64,000 bases of DNA from Cyanidiococcus yangmingshanensis (lineage: Eukaryota > Rhodophyta > Bangiophyceae > Cyanidiales > Cyanidiaceae), in the NCBI GenBank assembly GCA_013995675.1, contig VWRR01000008.1, forward strand, positions 558,001 to 622,000. Reading direction: 5' to 3'. This document shows positions 44,701 through 53,648 of this stretch, in pieces. A model generated the notes under the pieces. That model did no database searches. It was not told the origin of the DNA and saw only the letters and a program-made list of their open reading frames with translations. How positions within the stretch are numbered: position 1 is the first letter of the stretch; every line of letters starts with the position of its first letter. The position numbers were made by a program, and so were the translations under genes.

Positions 44701-47016
44701 GAGTTTCTTTTTCGCCGCTTCTGTTGCACGTTGAAACCGCTCGAGACTCGGGTTCTCGAGCTATGTCCCGTGTCGGAACCGATTGACGCTTGCGAGGATC
44801 TCCATCGACAATCTGTTCGACGACTCCACGAGGATGACGAGACGCTGTTGGACTCGCGAGCCAACTGGGTCGCCGGGCGTCTGGCCCGTCACGCCTCCTC
44901 CTTGAGCAGCTTCGCACGAGCCATGAACACCTTGCAGGAACTCCTCTCGACCGACAAGGGTCTAACCGAGACTCGAGCACGTCACCTCATTCGTGTCTGT
45001 CTACAGAGGGCGTCGCTACTCGCTGGTGAGCACGAGTACCCACCGCATGATTTCCGGACCATTTCGGGAGAGCGTCTTGTGGCCTATCTCATGCTGCTAT
45101 CGACCTGTGGACATGGCTCTTTACGAGAGACAGCTCGGCTGGCGCTTACGGGAAATCGTATGGGACCTATCGTGCTCTTCAGTCCAGAGCTGGGGCGCTT
45201 CTCGAGCATTGGCGGACTCGGCACGATGATCGATGAACTCTCGAAAGGACTGGCGGACCTCGGCCTGGAGGTCTACGTCATATCGCCCGCGTATACATTC
45301 AACCGTCGTGGTGAAACTCGATATCTTGAACGGGACGGTATTCGCTGGACCAGGAACATTGACGTACGTATCGGAAACGTTGGAGTGGCAACCCTGGGTA
45401 TTTTCGAAGGCGTCGAGAATCGAGTTCGGTTGGTCTTTTTCGAGAATCACTCGTATTTCCCTCGTGTCTATCAGGATTTGGGCTCCCAGGCGCGTATGAT
45501 GGAGATGCTTGTACTAGCCAATCGAGGGGTTCTCGAGATCTGCTGCCACAAGCAACTCCGACCGAGTCTGTTGGTCACCAACGACTGGATGGGTGGCCTG
45601 GTCCCTGCCTATGGACGCCTAGGCTACTTTGGCGGTTATTTCGATGACACCTGCTTCTTCCACATTGTGCATAACCTGGGTGATGCAGCCTATGAGGGAC
45701 GACTTTACCCCAGTCCAGCAGAGGTCGGCTTCGAGGCCATTCATCAGTTACCGCGAGACGTGGTGATTGATCCCACCTGGAATAGGGTTGTGGTCAATCC
45801 AAGTCGAGCGGCCTTCAAATGTGCGCATAGTTGGGGCACGGTGTCTCCGAGTTATCTGGAGGAGCTGTTGACCAATCATCCTCTGCGACATGTCATGAGC
45901 AGTTGTCGCTCTCCATTCGGGGCGTCGAATGGTATTCGGGTTCGGGATCGTCTGGCGCTCCTGAGCAAAGTTGCGTCATCACACGAAGAGGCCAAAAGCA
46001 TTCTGCAGAACAAGTACTTTGGGGTTAGCGATCCATCGATTCCCGTCTTTGCCTTTGTTGGTCGCCTAACGAGTCAGAAGGGTGTGCATCTTATTCTGTC
46101 GGCGACGGATGTGTTGATGAGCCTTGCGGGAACCACCAAGTGTCAGATTCTCATTGGTGGCATGGCGAACCGAGCAGACCCCTACGGAGCCGATTGTGCT
46201 CGTCGTTGTGAAGAACTGAAACAGCGGCATCGAGGTTACTTTGCCGCAGACCCAGACAACTTCTTTCACGATGGTCCTCTGGTCAACCTTGGCGCGGATT
46301 TCTGCCTGATGCCATCGGTCTTTGAGCCCGGTGGTATCGTACAACAGGAGTTTTTCGTGGTCGGCACCCCCGTGATCGCCTATCGAACAGGCGGTCTCAA
46401 AGACACCGTGATTGAGTGGGATCCAGTGGAGCTCACTGGCTCTGGCTTTGTGTTCCACGAGTACACCCTGGATGATTTCTTGGCAGCGTGCAAAAGAGCA
46501 CTTCGGGTCTATGCGAAACCCGATGAGTATCAGTTGCTGCGCGAGTCGACGCGGGAGTACGTCATCGATGTGGCACAGGTTGCAGCAGCATGGTCTCGCG
46601 AGTTTCACCGAGTGAAGAACATCATCCCGTGCCAGGAGGAGGCGCTGGCGGCTGTACTCGACCAAGCGGAGCGCGAGCTGCCTGCAGCGGTCGATGCTGG
46701 TCTGTGCACGGCTGCAGTCCCAGTGGTGATCGACTGGCCAGAGACATCTTCCCGTGCCGTTACCGTGAAAGGCTCCTTTGACGGCTGGGGTCGCGAATGG
46801 CCTCTGGGACGCGACACCAGTGGCGGATGGAAGCGTACCTTTTGGTTACCACCAGGTACCTTTGAAATCAAGTATCGTGTCGATGGAGAGTGGCTCATAC
46901 ATCCGCATCGGCCAGTGTCGAGTGCGAGCGGTCTCGTGAACAACTTGTTGGAGGTCCACCGAGGTCCCGCCCAAGTGACTCAATCCAACGTGCCCGCTGC
47001 GACCGATACGCACTAG
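41722..47016 (+). CDS. Giant starch/glycogen synthase: amylase-like region + GT5 + C-terminal CBM
   Basis: A 1764-residue intact frame. Residues about 335-735 look like a degenerate GH13 alpha-amylase barrel: region II is GGVRLDNAQCMP with the nucleophile-type Asp, region III is LVLGESHFHRERN with the acid-type Glu, and LPDIPLLLLGEEEGRA ends the barrel, but no clear NHD region IV is seen. From about 1148 comes a GT5 glucosyltransferase: LFSPELGRFSSIGGLGTMID, VTNDWMGGLVPAYG, FVGRLTSQKGVHLIL, MPSVFEPGGIVQQEFF and AYRTGGLKDTV. The usual Lys of the GT5 K-x-G-G motif is replaced by Ser. A starch-binding module (VTVKGSFDGWGREWPL) occupies about 1667-1747. It should elongate alpha-1,4-glucan in the cytosol, probably from UDP-glucose as in red algae. 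Similar amylase/synthase fusions are known from amoebae and red algae. Confidence 0.92.
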   Translation: MRQATTSRKSRHFGAAPGDPMIGAGSEVNVLPQRSQLSQGSPVVCKRWPEWLPGLASLVDEQPVQDVLDQVQQLLLQRSTWVSYDDGSVESESGPSAGRVPSPYSPAGWERLQTLLETEKALVSALGHGSDDVRDRAVVLLNVLYDGHPLQLAGDALPVVVVCVGEPATVCIPFASETDREAFDPSQAVLRLFRPWPARRKLSRGRSRSLSTKSASSPPRAPNGRRVGASELDTLPERSSNELAGPVRNVSPTLREDRRTDWSPASEQELPTGTQSLWAACHGHWQSYPISIEGECILVHLDDLEQPGFYDWYIARASKGVASPQLVTHPVVYAEVPGVDFRRLRGRFIVQPREARAHRLYELPVDQVGACWDPSTGALLSRGSFEAVRERLPQLAADGITGVYVSGCLERRLDEREPTPHTVVDRAMPATILGGVAKFQRMCAEARRLNLTTIVDCLDRVSLARAHRRYRRIGFVRIVDPKRHVPALPHPGTDCHHVQWEDTALLNYRRVESWYSLIEDIAQMTTEHGAGGVRLDNAQCMPCLLVPDIVELGRVDNDGIAHYDDEEKAFGDVVMANAEGGYWKTDAAIDGYPNPLLMKLTRELWLLNPSFLVLGESHFHRERNLIVSGLVPHTLRVATILAGISGKSLRRDGSVRALGENKCPTVDFIARLYRNDAHAIPPGALMVGGTCSDTSPYPSVLYGRRSWIAVDLLCFLPDIPLLLLGEEEGRAYRINMASVSREVDPETNLELEVPKSPRLAGHGLPRGASLATGMSMLHLQPSNISDSRRMKRSGSRETGLARLSSTTLLTRTSPSRRPSPSSVSPAATAMVRSRSSEDMLKLSIRSVSAEDIRQLDKAEEDLRREIGPFEGYDIRQIRGHYEHRLRLRASYDALREGQMVALVVREHAKYQVLAFARFTLKQIVLVLINVRGSHDGAPFANSVETTVDLRPLAEALVSAGFRNGCTYFGRWDQVVELCDCFTGTRDSSRYAFEEFLFRRFCCTLKPLETRVLELCPVSEPIDACEDLHRQSVRRLHEDDETLLDSRANWVAGRLARHASSLSSFARAMNTLQELLSTDKGLTETRARHLIRVCLQRASLLAGEHEYPPHDFRTISGERLVAYLMLLSTCGHGSLRETARLALTGNRMGPIVLFSPELGRFSSIGGLGTMIDELSKGLADLGLEVYVISPAYTFNRRGETRYLERDGIRWTRNIDVRIGNVGVATLGIFEGVENRVRLVFFENHSYFPRVYQDLGSQARMMEMLVLANRGVLEICCHKQLRPSLLVTNDWMGGLVPAYGRLGYFGGYFDDTCFFHIVHNLGDAAYEGRLYPSPAEVGFEAIHQLPRDVVIDPTWNRVVVNPSRAAFKCAHSWGTVSPSYLEELLTNHPLRHVMSSCRSPFGASNGIRVRDRLALLSKVASSHEEAKSILQNKYFGVSDPSIPVFAFVGRLTSQKGVHLILSATDVLMSLAGTTKCQILIGGMANRADPYGADCARRCEELKQRHRGYFAADPDNFFHDGPLVNLGADFCLMPSVFEPGGIVQQEFFVVGTPVIAYRTGGLKDTVIEWDPVELTGSGFVFHEYTLDDFLAACKRALRVYAKPDEYQLLRESTREYVIDVAQVAAAWSREFHRVKNIIPCQEEALAAVLDQAERELPAAVDAGLCTAAVPVVIDWPETSSRAVTVKGSFDGWGREWPLGRDTSGGWKRTFWLPPGTFEIKYRVDGEWLIHPHRPVSSASGLVNNLLEVHRGPAQVTQSNVPAATDTH

Positions 47017-47717
47017 GCATGGAGCCTGGACCGGAGTGGCAACGCCGTCACGGATTTGTATCGTCCCATAGATATCTATATAGAAGTGTGTACTTATTGT
47101 CCGCTTTGAAGTTGGATCACTGGTTGGTGTCGCTTGTCCAACCGGCTGCATTCACTCGGCGAACAGAGAAGCAAGCGATTCGATGGAACGCCGTCTCCTT
47201 GAGGACTGTATGGACAAGGATGCAAGACACTTCCAAGACAATGACTTGAAGACATCGTTGCCTCCTGAGCAGATACCAAGGTTTCGAAACACCAGCAAAC
47301 GTGCTGAAATATGACAAGATGCCAAAGTAAATAGGTACGTCTCGAACATTCAGGTGTAGATACGAGCTGAGTCTACCGGAATTCAAGCTGGTGCCTCTCC
47401 AGCGTTCCCACAACAGCTTGGCATGGAGAGGACGATCACCACCACTGATCATGAACGAGTACGTTCCGTACACCACTCGTACTTGTCTATCGAGAGGTAC
47501 TCGAGATCGCTGCGTTGATGAAATACACCCTGCGATTCAGGCTGGTCAAGCATGAGCGCCAGATTCGTAGAGCCAACGACATGATCTCGTTTGCGAAACG
47601 ATGTTGAACAAGATGCCGTCCATTGGTCTTCCATCGATCCTTGGAAAAGGGAGCTGGTGACGAGCGTACTCATTCGCTCACAAGCGCCCGATGCCGACAA
47701 TCCCACGAATGTGACGT
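47017..47717. other. Intergenic between convergent genes, nothing recognised
   Basis: About 700 bp between the 3' ends of starch synthase (+) and GatA (-). Overlapping frames up to 119 codons are compositionally random. No repeats or RNA genes. Confidence 0.5.
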
Positions 47718-49503
47718 TTACTGCTCGTCCGATGTGATCAGCGGACGAGTGACGCGTTCGTAAACGATGCCGAGTCGCAGTACCCCGACATCGTCGCCGT
47801 AACGGCCCATGATCTGCATTCCTGTAGGCAGCGTTGCTTTCGGGTTACATGGAAGCGCAAGCGCTGGCAATCCAGCAAGACTGGCTGGTACCGTCAGGAC
47901 ATCTTCGGCGTAGAGATCAACCCCGGCTTTGGTGCCCAGCGCAAAGGCACCTGCCGGAGAAACCGGGCCGATCAGGTAGTCGCATTGTTGAAAGGCTAGC
48001 TCGAAATCGCGCTTGACCAGTTGTCGCACCTGCATGGCTCGTCGATAGTAGGCATCGACGTAGCCAGAGGAGAGTGCGAACGTGCCAAGCATGATCCGTC
48101 GCTTGACTTCGGCCCCGAGTCCAAGCGTTCGCGTTCGACGAGTCATCTCTGCAGCGGTCTCGGCATCGACATCACGAACGCCAGTAACGAACACCATCGT
48201 ATCGCGCGAGGTTGGCACTGGCCTCACTCGAGGCCAGCACGTAGTACGCAGCACAAGCGGCCCGTAAACGCGGCATGGATATCGGGATGATGGAGGCACC
48301 GAGTGATGTCAGGGTTCGGAGCGCTTCCTCGAGAGCCTGTCGCCCATGGCTCGCCAATTGTGGCATTTCTAGTGCCTCTTTCCAGATGCCTAGGCGGACC
48401 TGTCGCAAGGGCTTGGCTACAGCAGAGAGTGCCTCCTCGGTTTCGCGAAGGAAGTCATGGATATTTGTCGGTTCACTGAGCGAAGTAAGATCACGCGGGT
48501 CAGGGCCTGCAATCACTGTCAGACAATGTGTTAGATCAGAGACAGAACGAGCCATGGGTCCTACCGTATCCAGCGACGAAGCATACGCGACGAGTCCGTA
48601 ACGTGAGACCCGACCGTAGCTTGGCTTGAGGCCGACAACCCCACAGAATGCAGCTGGTTGTCGAATCGATCCGCCAGTGTCTGAACCCAAGGACAGGAGC
48701 GCAGAAGCCGGCTGCCACCGAGGCTGCACTTCCCCCCGAGGAGCCACCTGGTACCAGACTCAGGTCGAGTGGGTTCCGCACCACGCCGTAGGCACAGTTT
48801 TCTGAGCTGCTTCCCATACCAAACTCATCCATGGCGGTTTTGCCCAGAATGATGGCATCCTCCGAGCGTAACCGCTTGACGCATGTCGCGTCCTCGGGTG
48901 GCTGATAGCGCTGCAGCAGACGCGATCCAGCCGTTGTCGTGAACCCCTTGGTCAGCAGGTTGTCCTTGATCGAGACTGGCACTCCAGCGAGCAAGCCAAG
49001 CGGTTCACCTCGTTGTCGTTTCTGATCGATCGTTGCGGCCTGCTCCAGCACCAGCTGATCATCGACCAGCAGGTAGGCACCAATAAAAGGTTCTGTCTCT
49101 CGCACGCGTTGGAGATAACGTTCGGCGACCTGAGTTGCCGTCCAAGTGCCCGTTCGAACCTTCTGGACGAGTGCTGCAACGTTCGCTTCAAGGATCTCAT
49201 CCGGATGATAGCGAGGAACGAAGCCAGTCATGGGGCGCGAGGCGCTTGCCTTGGAGGCGTCGCTGCATCCGACGAGTCCTCTGAACCAACGCGTCGCCCG
49301 ATAGGATCTCGGGCGATCGAGACGTCCTTCGGTGGCCAACGCGTGAGCAAAGGCTGGAACAGGAGCGTTCCAACCCGACCGGCGCTCGCCAAGCCATCCT
49401 CGCGAGTACCTGCCAGGACGCTTGACTGCTCGCTGGACGTTCCCAAGTTCTGCCGTTTTTCTGAATAGGCTGCTACCGACCGCCCTAGAACGACTCGGTA
49501 CAA
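47718..49503 (-). CDS. GatA: Glutamyl-tRNA(Gln) amidotransferase subunit A, organellar, two frame breaks
   Basis: Catalytic amidase subunit of GatCAB, which converts Glu-tRNA(Gln) to Gln-tRNA(Gln) in mitochondria and plastids. The amidase Ser-cisSer-Lys triad is visible: Lys in [13 protein letters not shown], cis-Ser in [16 protein letters not shown] and the nucleophile in [17 protein letters not shown]. Downstream are [46 protein letters not shown] and [17 protein letters not shown]. Two one-base skips are needed, in the G run at 48688-48686 (joins APVLG to SDTGGS) and at or near TGA 48174-48172 (joins GVRYWRS to [10 protein letters not shown]). The core frame is open upstream to 49861 with an ATG at 49759. 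A more presequence-like peptide, [19 protein letters not shown], starts at ATG 49503 in another frame and ends at the core ATG 49231. The true N-terminus is therefore undecided. Confidence 0.9.
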
Positions 49504-50743
49504 TGGAGGCCACTGGAGTCGACCAACGCTTCCATGCGCAACGTTGTGGTTGTTGTAAACTGAACCAAGCTCCAGCAGCCACGTACGCTAAGGGAGTCGC
49601 GTGTCCCCCAGCGACACCCAGACAAGCGGTTGATTCAGGGTTTGTCTCTTTCAGCCCCAGCACTGGGTACTCGTTCAGCCTTGATTTCATTGATCGTCCC
49701 AGTGGCGTACGCAAACCATGGTCCGCAACGTTCGTACTGCATTTCGAAAACCTAGTCATGGGGTCGCACCTGCGCAGCGGTTGCAGGCCACGTCGTCGCT
49801 GGGAGCGAGCCCCTACCCGTCGGTTGTTCTCGGTCTGTAACGTATTCGACTCGAGAAGCATCTATTTCCTAATAATCCGTAGAGCGATTCTTCAAGTTGA
49901 ATGGGCGCGCCAAGTCCAACTACCCCAAACAAGGCACACGACCAAAAGGAACCGACCAGTCGGAGGGTGTCCAAGCCGCGTTGAACGCCCTCACCAGGGC
50001 ATGGTGTATCGAGAGCGCTGTTCTGTAGTGAGCATCATGTTGTTGCTTATGATACGAGTACACCCTTCCATGAGATGAAAAATGGAGGTGATCTTCAAGT
50101 CTTGCATGTTCCGCTCGTGATCAAAAGCGAGGTACTCGACCTCGATAGATCTGATATCCCGTTCACTCGAGCAGTTGATTCATTTGCTGGGTCTGTTCTA
50201 ACCTTGGATTGTCCGAAAAGGTATCTGCAGCGAGCAGGATACGAAGGATTGGATGATTTCCCTCATTTTTTAAGGTCGCTGGTCTGGGTTCCAAAGCGCC
50301 ATTCACCGACCATTTGCTTTCGAAGAGACCAAGAAGCCTCTGGACAAGTCTGGGTCCATGCCTGCTCACCCTTGCCGCCATCGTTCATGTACAAAAGAAA
50401 CGATGGAAAGAAGGTAGGAACCAACCAAGCGTCCATTCAGATAGGTATCGAGAGCGATGGGATGCTAGACGACCGCCTTGGAGCCGTGTCCAAAAGACAT
50501 GAAACAATACAATACAATATTGGATATGAATGGATTAGATAGGATAAATGGGAACGTCGCTGCTCGGCAAGGACGTCGGACGAGAACAACACTAGGAACG
50601 CGCTTTGGTGGCTGAAAAACTCGGCTTGGGCAGACCATTGTCGAGTTCTAATTACCACGATTAAGACAGAACCTTGAGCATCCGTTTGCCACTGCTAGTC
50701 ATTACCTGTTTCTGATAAGTTTGCAACGCAATACATCGAGACC
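49504..50743. other. Intergenic, divergent promoters; possible ORF 50075-50542
   Basis: About 1.2 kb. The part up to 49861 overlaps an upstream extension of the GatA frame. A 155-codon plus-strand frame at 50075-50542 starts with ATG and has fairly protein-like composition (GGDLQVLHVPLVIKSEVLDL), but I know no homologue and rate it at 0.3. Nothing else was seen. Confidence 0.4.
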
Positions 50744-52681
50744 ATGTTTGCGGTGCTGGTTAGGCGACGTGAGCGACGAGCGACGAGCAGCAACCCTAGT
50801 TCATCGACGTGCGTGTACTGCCCTTTTAGGGCGCCTTTCAAGTGCTCGAGTACCCGTCGCAGTTCACTGAGTTCGTCAGGTTCGTTGAAACGCTCCTGGA
50901 CTCGGTGCTCGTCCGCTTCATTGAACGACTCGGGTGTCGACCGACTTGAACGGACGTCGTCGTCGAACGAGTCGCTGCTCTTTGGCGCTGGTCAGCACTG
51001 GGTAGAGCAGTTCATCAGTGCGCTCACTGGAATGCTGGAGTCGCTATCAGACACCGCTGCAGGTGAGGCACTGGAGTCGCTTTTGGCAGCAGACGCATGT
51101 TGGCGTGGTGACCTCATCGAACGGGCCGTGGGCGCATCCATGATCAGACACAAACTGGAGCAAGTACTCCGTTTCTGGGAGCATATCGGGTGGTATGTGC
51201 CGCCAGGTGCTGTCGAGTACACGTTGATCTCAAATGAACGAAGAAAATCTGAATCACGAACACAAATGCGAGTCGATATTCGGTTTATCGCCTCTGGGTT
51301 GTGGCCGTTACCATGGCGGCCACGCGTGCTCTGCACGGGAACACTCTCTGTCGAGCTCGAGATGGTCGACTCGATCGCCAAGCTACAGGCGCGAACGTTG
51401 AAGGATACTGTTGAACCGTCGAGTCTTCTGCTGCTCAGACAACTATTTCCGGGACTCGCGGACTTGGTCTCCGCGTTCGTTGCACCCTTGCCGGAGAATG
51501 ACGCCCTCCTTGAGCAACGAGTGAACGCTCGCGCCCAGAAAACCCGAGCCGCAACATCATCACCCGATTTGGTGACTGACTTGGCTCTGTCTGATCCGAA
51601 TTGGTCATCAAACAAAGCAGCACCGATTCCGGTACCGTCGAACGAAACCACGACGGCTGACGAAGACACTCAATGGGAGAGAGGGCCTGGTTTTCGGTTT
51701 CGATGGCCACTGCGCTGCTTTCGGGAACGCTCCTATCGGCCGTACTTTGAATGCTACCTATTACCGGGTGAGCCGTGCCCTGGCGCGATCAGGTCAGCAC
51801 CCGATGGCGTGTTTCCATGCCTCCCTGCCTATGTCTTTAACTTTAGCCGCTTTCGTCGGCGTCTGGTTCTCGATCCTCAGGAGTTCTCTTTCGTAACACC
51901 AGTACAGGTTCGGCGATGGCTGCTCTCGGAGCTTGGCCCAGAAGCGATGACAATGCTTGCACGAAAAGACACCGCTCCCGTGATTGGCCCTGAGTATTGG
52001 TCACCCGAGTCGCAAACCATCTTTGATCCCGAGACGCTCTATGATCTGCTCGAGAGCCAGATAGCTCAATGGTCTTCGTTGATGACAACCAATGAGGAGA
52101 GCCTCCTGCAATGGCGTTTCCCGATTCCGATTCGATTCACTCGAGGCAGTCGTATCGTTATGGCACCGCATCCCTATGCGGATGCATTCGGACGTGGTGA
52201 GGCCACGACAGCAGCTACTGTATCGGGAGTATCGCTCGCTCGACACCAGGCTGAATCGAGGCAGCCTTGTCCTATCTACGATATCCATCGTGCGCTCTCG
52301 GATGCGGTTTTGCAGCGACTGGAGGGAGGAAACTTCCCGCCGCTTCCCTCACGGGATGCGCACGGTCGAGTTCTAGTACGCTACACCGTCAGCGAGGACG
52401 GCGATTCTATCTTCTATGCCCGCAGATGCCGAGGACTACTCTCACCGGAGCGTCTCCTACGCATCCGCTACGATCTTTTGATGGATCTGCGGTCGACGGG
52501 GCGAGTACCACGTGGCTGGCTACCCCACGAGACTCGCTGGCGGCTCTCCTGCTATGATTGCTCTGTGGCCTTTGACGAGGATGGCGAAATTTCCGTCGCT
52601 GTTTACCGTTCAAGTCGACCTCAGTTTTGTATCTTTCAAGTAGCGTTGGAGGTACCCAGAAATCTCTCCGCTGAAGACTGA
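50744..52681 (+). CDS. Protein of unknown function, 645 residues, probable plastid transit peptide
   Basis: An intact long frame from ATG 50744. The first 65 residues are rich in Ser, Arg and Thr with almost no acidic residues, like a transit peptide. Residues about 110-230 form an alpha+beta region (EQVLRFWEHIGWYVPPGAVEY; LSVELEMVDSIAKLQA) that might be an NTF2-like fold. A poorly ordered linker with NETTTADEDTQ follows. Residues about 320-640 are rich in aromatic and Arg residues, with repeated short segments such as YVFNFSRFRRRLVLDPQEF, QWRFPIPIRFTRGSRIV, RVLVRYTVSEDGDSIFYARR and WRLSCYDCSVAFDEDGEISV. No catalytic motif was recognised. The C-terminal half has the alternation of a beta-rich domain. 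Function is unknown, and the plastid location is inference. Confidence 0.7.
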   Translation: MFAVLVRRRERRATSSNPSSSTCVYCPFRAPFKCSSTRRSSLSSSGSLKRSWTRCSSASLNDSGVDRLERTSSSNESLLFGAGQHWVEQFISALTGMLESLSDTAAGEALESLLAADACWRGDLIERAVGASMIRHKLEQVLRFWEHIGWYVPPGAVEYTLISNERRKSESRTQMRVDIRFIASGLWPLPWRPRVLCTGTLSVELEMVDSIAKLQARTLKDTVEPSSLLLLRQLFPGLADLVSAFVAPLPENDALLEQRVNARAQKTRAATSSPDLVTDLALSDPNWSSNKAAPIPVPSNETTTADEDTQWERGPGFRFRWPLRCFRERSYRPYFECYLLPGEPCPGAIRSAPDGVFPCLPAYVFNFSRFRRRLVLDPQEFSFVTPVQVRRWLLSELGPEAMTMLARKDTAPVIGPEYWSPESQTIFDPETLYDLLESQIAQWSSLMTTNEESLLQWRFPIPIRFTRGSRIVMAPHPYADAFGRGEATTAATVSGVSLARHQAESRQPCPIYDIHRALSDAVLQRLEGGNFPPLPSRDAHGRVLVRYTVSEDGDSIFYARRCRGLLSPERLLRIRYDLLMDLRSTGRVPRGWLPHETRWRLSCYDCSVAFDEDGEISVAVYRSSRPQFCIFQVALEVPRNLSAED

Positions 52682-53267
52682 GAGGGCGCGTTCGCTCGTT
52701 TGTTCGATGGCTTGTTCAGGTGAAATGAACGCCCGACGAGTAACGTCTCCCTGAAGTGATGCTCGATCGTCCTAGTTGCGGTGAGTAGGAAACGTTTTGG
52801 TTTTGAGCGATCGGTACGCATTCGACTGGTTTTGGAACTGGGCCTAGACAACGCCACGGCCATGGTCGTTGGATTCATATGGGACCTCTGGAGATCATTC
52901 ATCGACAACGCCTCACGATGATGCAGCCATCTCTGTGGGCAGACGACGACCTGGTTAGATGCCCATTCCTGAATCGCTTGCAGGACCTTTTGCTGTGTGT
53001 TACCTGACGACCGGGTTGGAACGATCGCCACGTCTTTGGTTTGAAAAGCAGACTGCGTTACTGGCCCCAAGCACTACTTTGAATGGCTAATTGACTTTTT
53101 TTGCAAACTTTATTGAGTAACTAGACGCGACAGCTCTAATGACGATACGCTATCATGTCGGTTTGTGGTTGCTGGTTGCGAACGCGTTCACTGTCCCTTT
53201 GCTGCTCGAGTCGAACAGCCGAGATGAAGCATCCACGTCTATCGTCTCTGATGGTTACATGGCGCTC
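52682..53267. other. Intergenic between convergent genes, nothing recognised
   Basis: About 590 bp between the unknown 645-residue gene and the Pol III C11 gene. The 144-codon minus-strand frame at 52636-53070 overlaps the end of the previous gene and lacks family features. Confidence 0.5.
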
Positions 53268-53648
53268 TTATTCTCGCCACTGGTTTCCGCACTCTAGGCA
53301 ACGGTAAAAAGTGGTCATAGGTTCGTCTGCACTGCGTGTCTGGAGCTGGTAGAAGCTCGCTCGACGAGCACCACAACGCTCGCACCGTACCTGACTCGTC
53401 TCTTGACCCGGTGTCTCCGTTCCGAGTAGCAAGGGGTCAGCGGTGCGATCACGACTTGCAGTCGATTGTCGTGCTTCCTGTTCGTTCAGTGCCGCCCAGG
53501 GGTGAACTGGTTGCGCCCAGGTGCGACCCCAGGGAAGCGCGTAGCGATATCCACATTGCTCGCATTGAAAGCAGGTGGTTGCCCCCTCAACAGCTCCGTT
53601 GTACCGCACGGTGTGCACGCGTTCGTAGCACAGCGGGCAGTAAAGCAT
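53268..53648 (-). CDS. RPC11: RNA polymerase III subunit C11 (RPC10/POLR3K)
   Basis: A 126-residue protein with two zinc ribbons. The N-terminal ribbon uses C4/C7 and a second pair in CFQCEQCGYRY (C29/C32). The C-terminal TFIIS-like ribbon has C89/C92 and C117/C120, and its acidic hairpin tip is FYQLQTRSADEPMTTFYRC with D108-E109, the pair that stimulates transcript cleavage. The segment QxRSADEPMTTFYxC is almost identical to yeast and human C11. This separates it from Pol II Rpb9 and Pol I A12, whose hairpins differ. C11 is needed for Pol III termination, RNA cleavage and reinitiation. The linker between ribbons is somewhat longer than the human one. A TFIIIC subunit is encoded 5.5 kb downstream. 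Confidence 0.95.
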   Translation of the reverse strand: MLYCPLCYERVHTVRYNGAVEGATTCFQCEQCGYRYALPWGRTWAQPVHPWAALNEQEARQSTASRDRTADPLLLGTETPGQETSQVRCERCGARRASFYQLQTRSADEPMTTFYRCLECGNQWRE

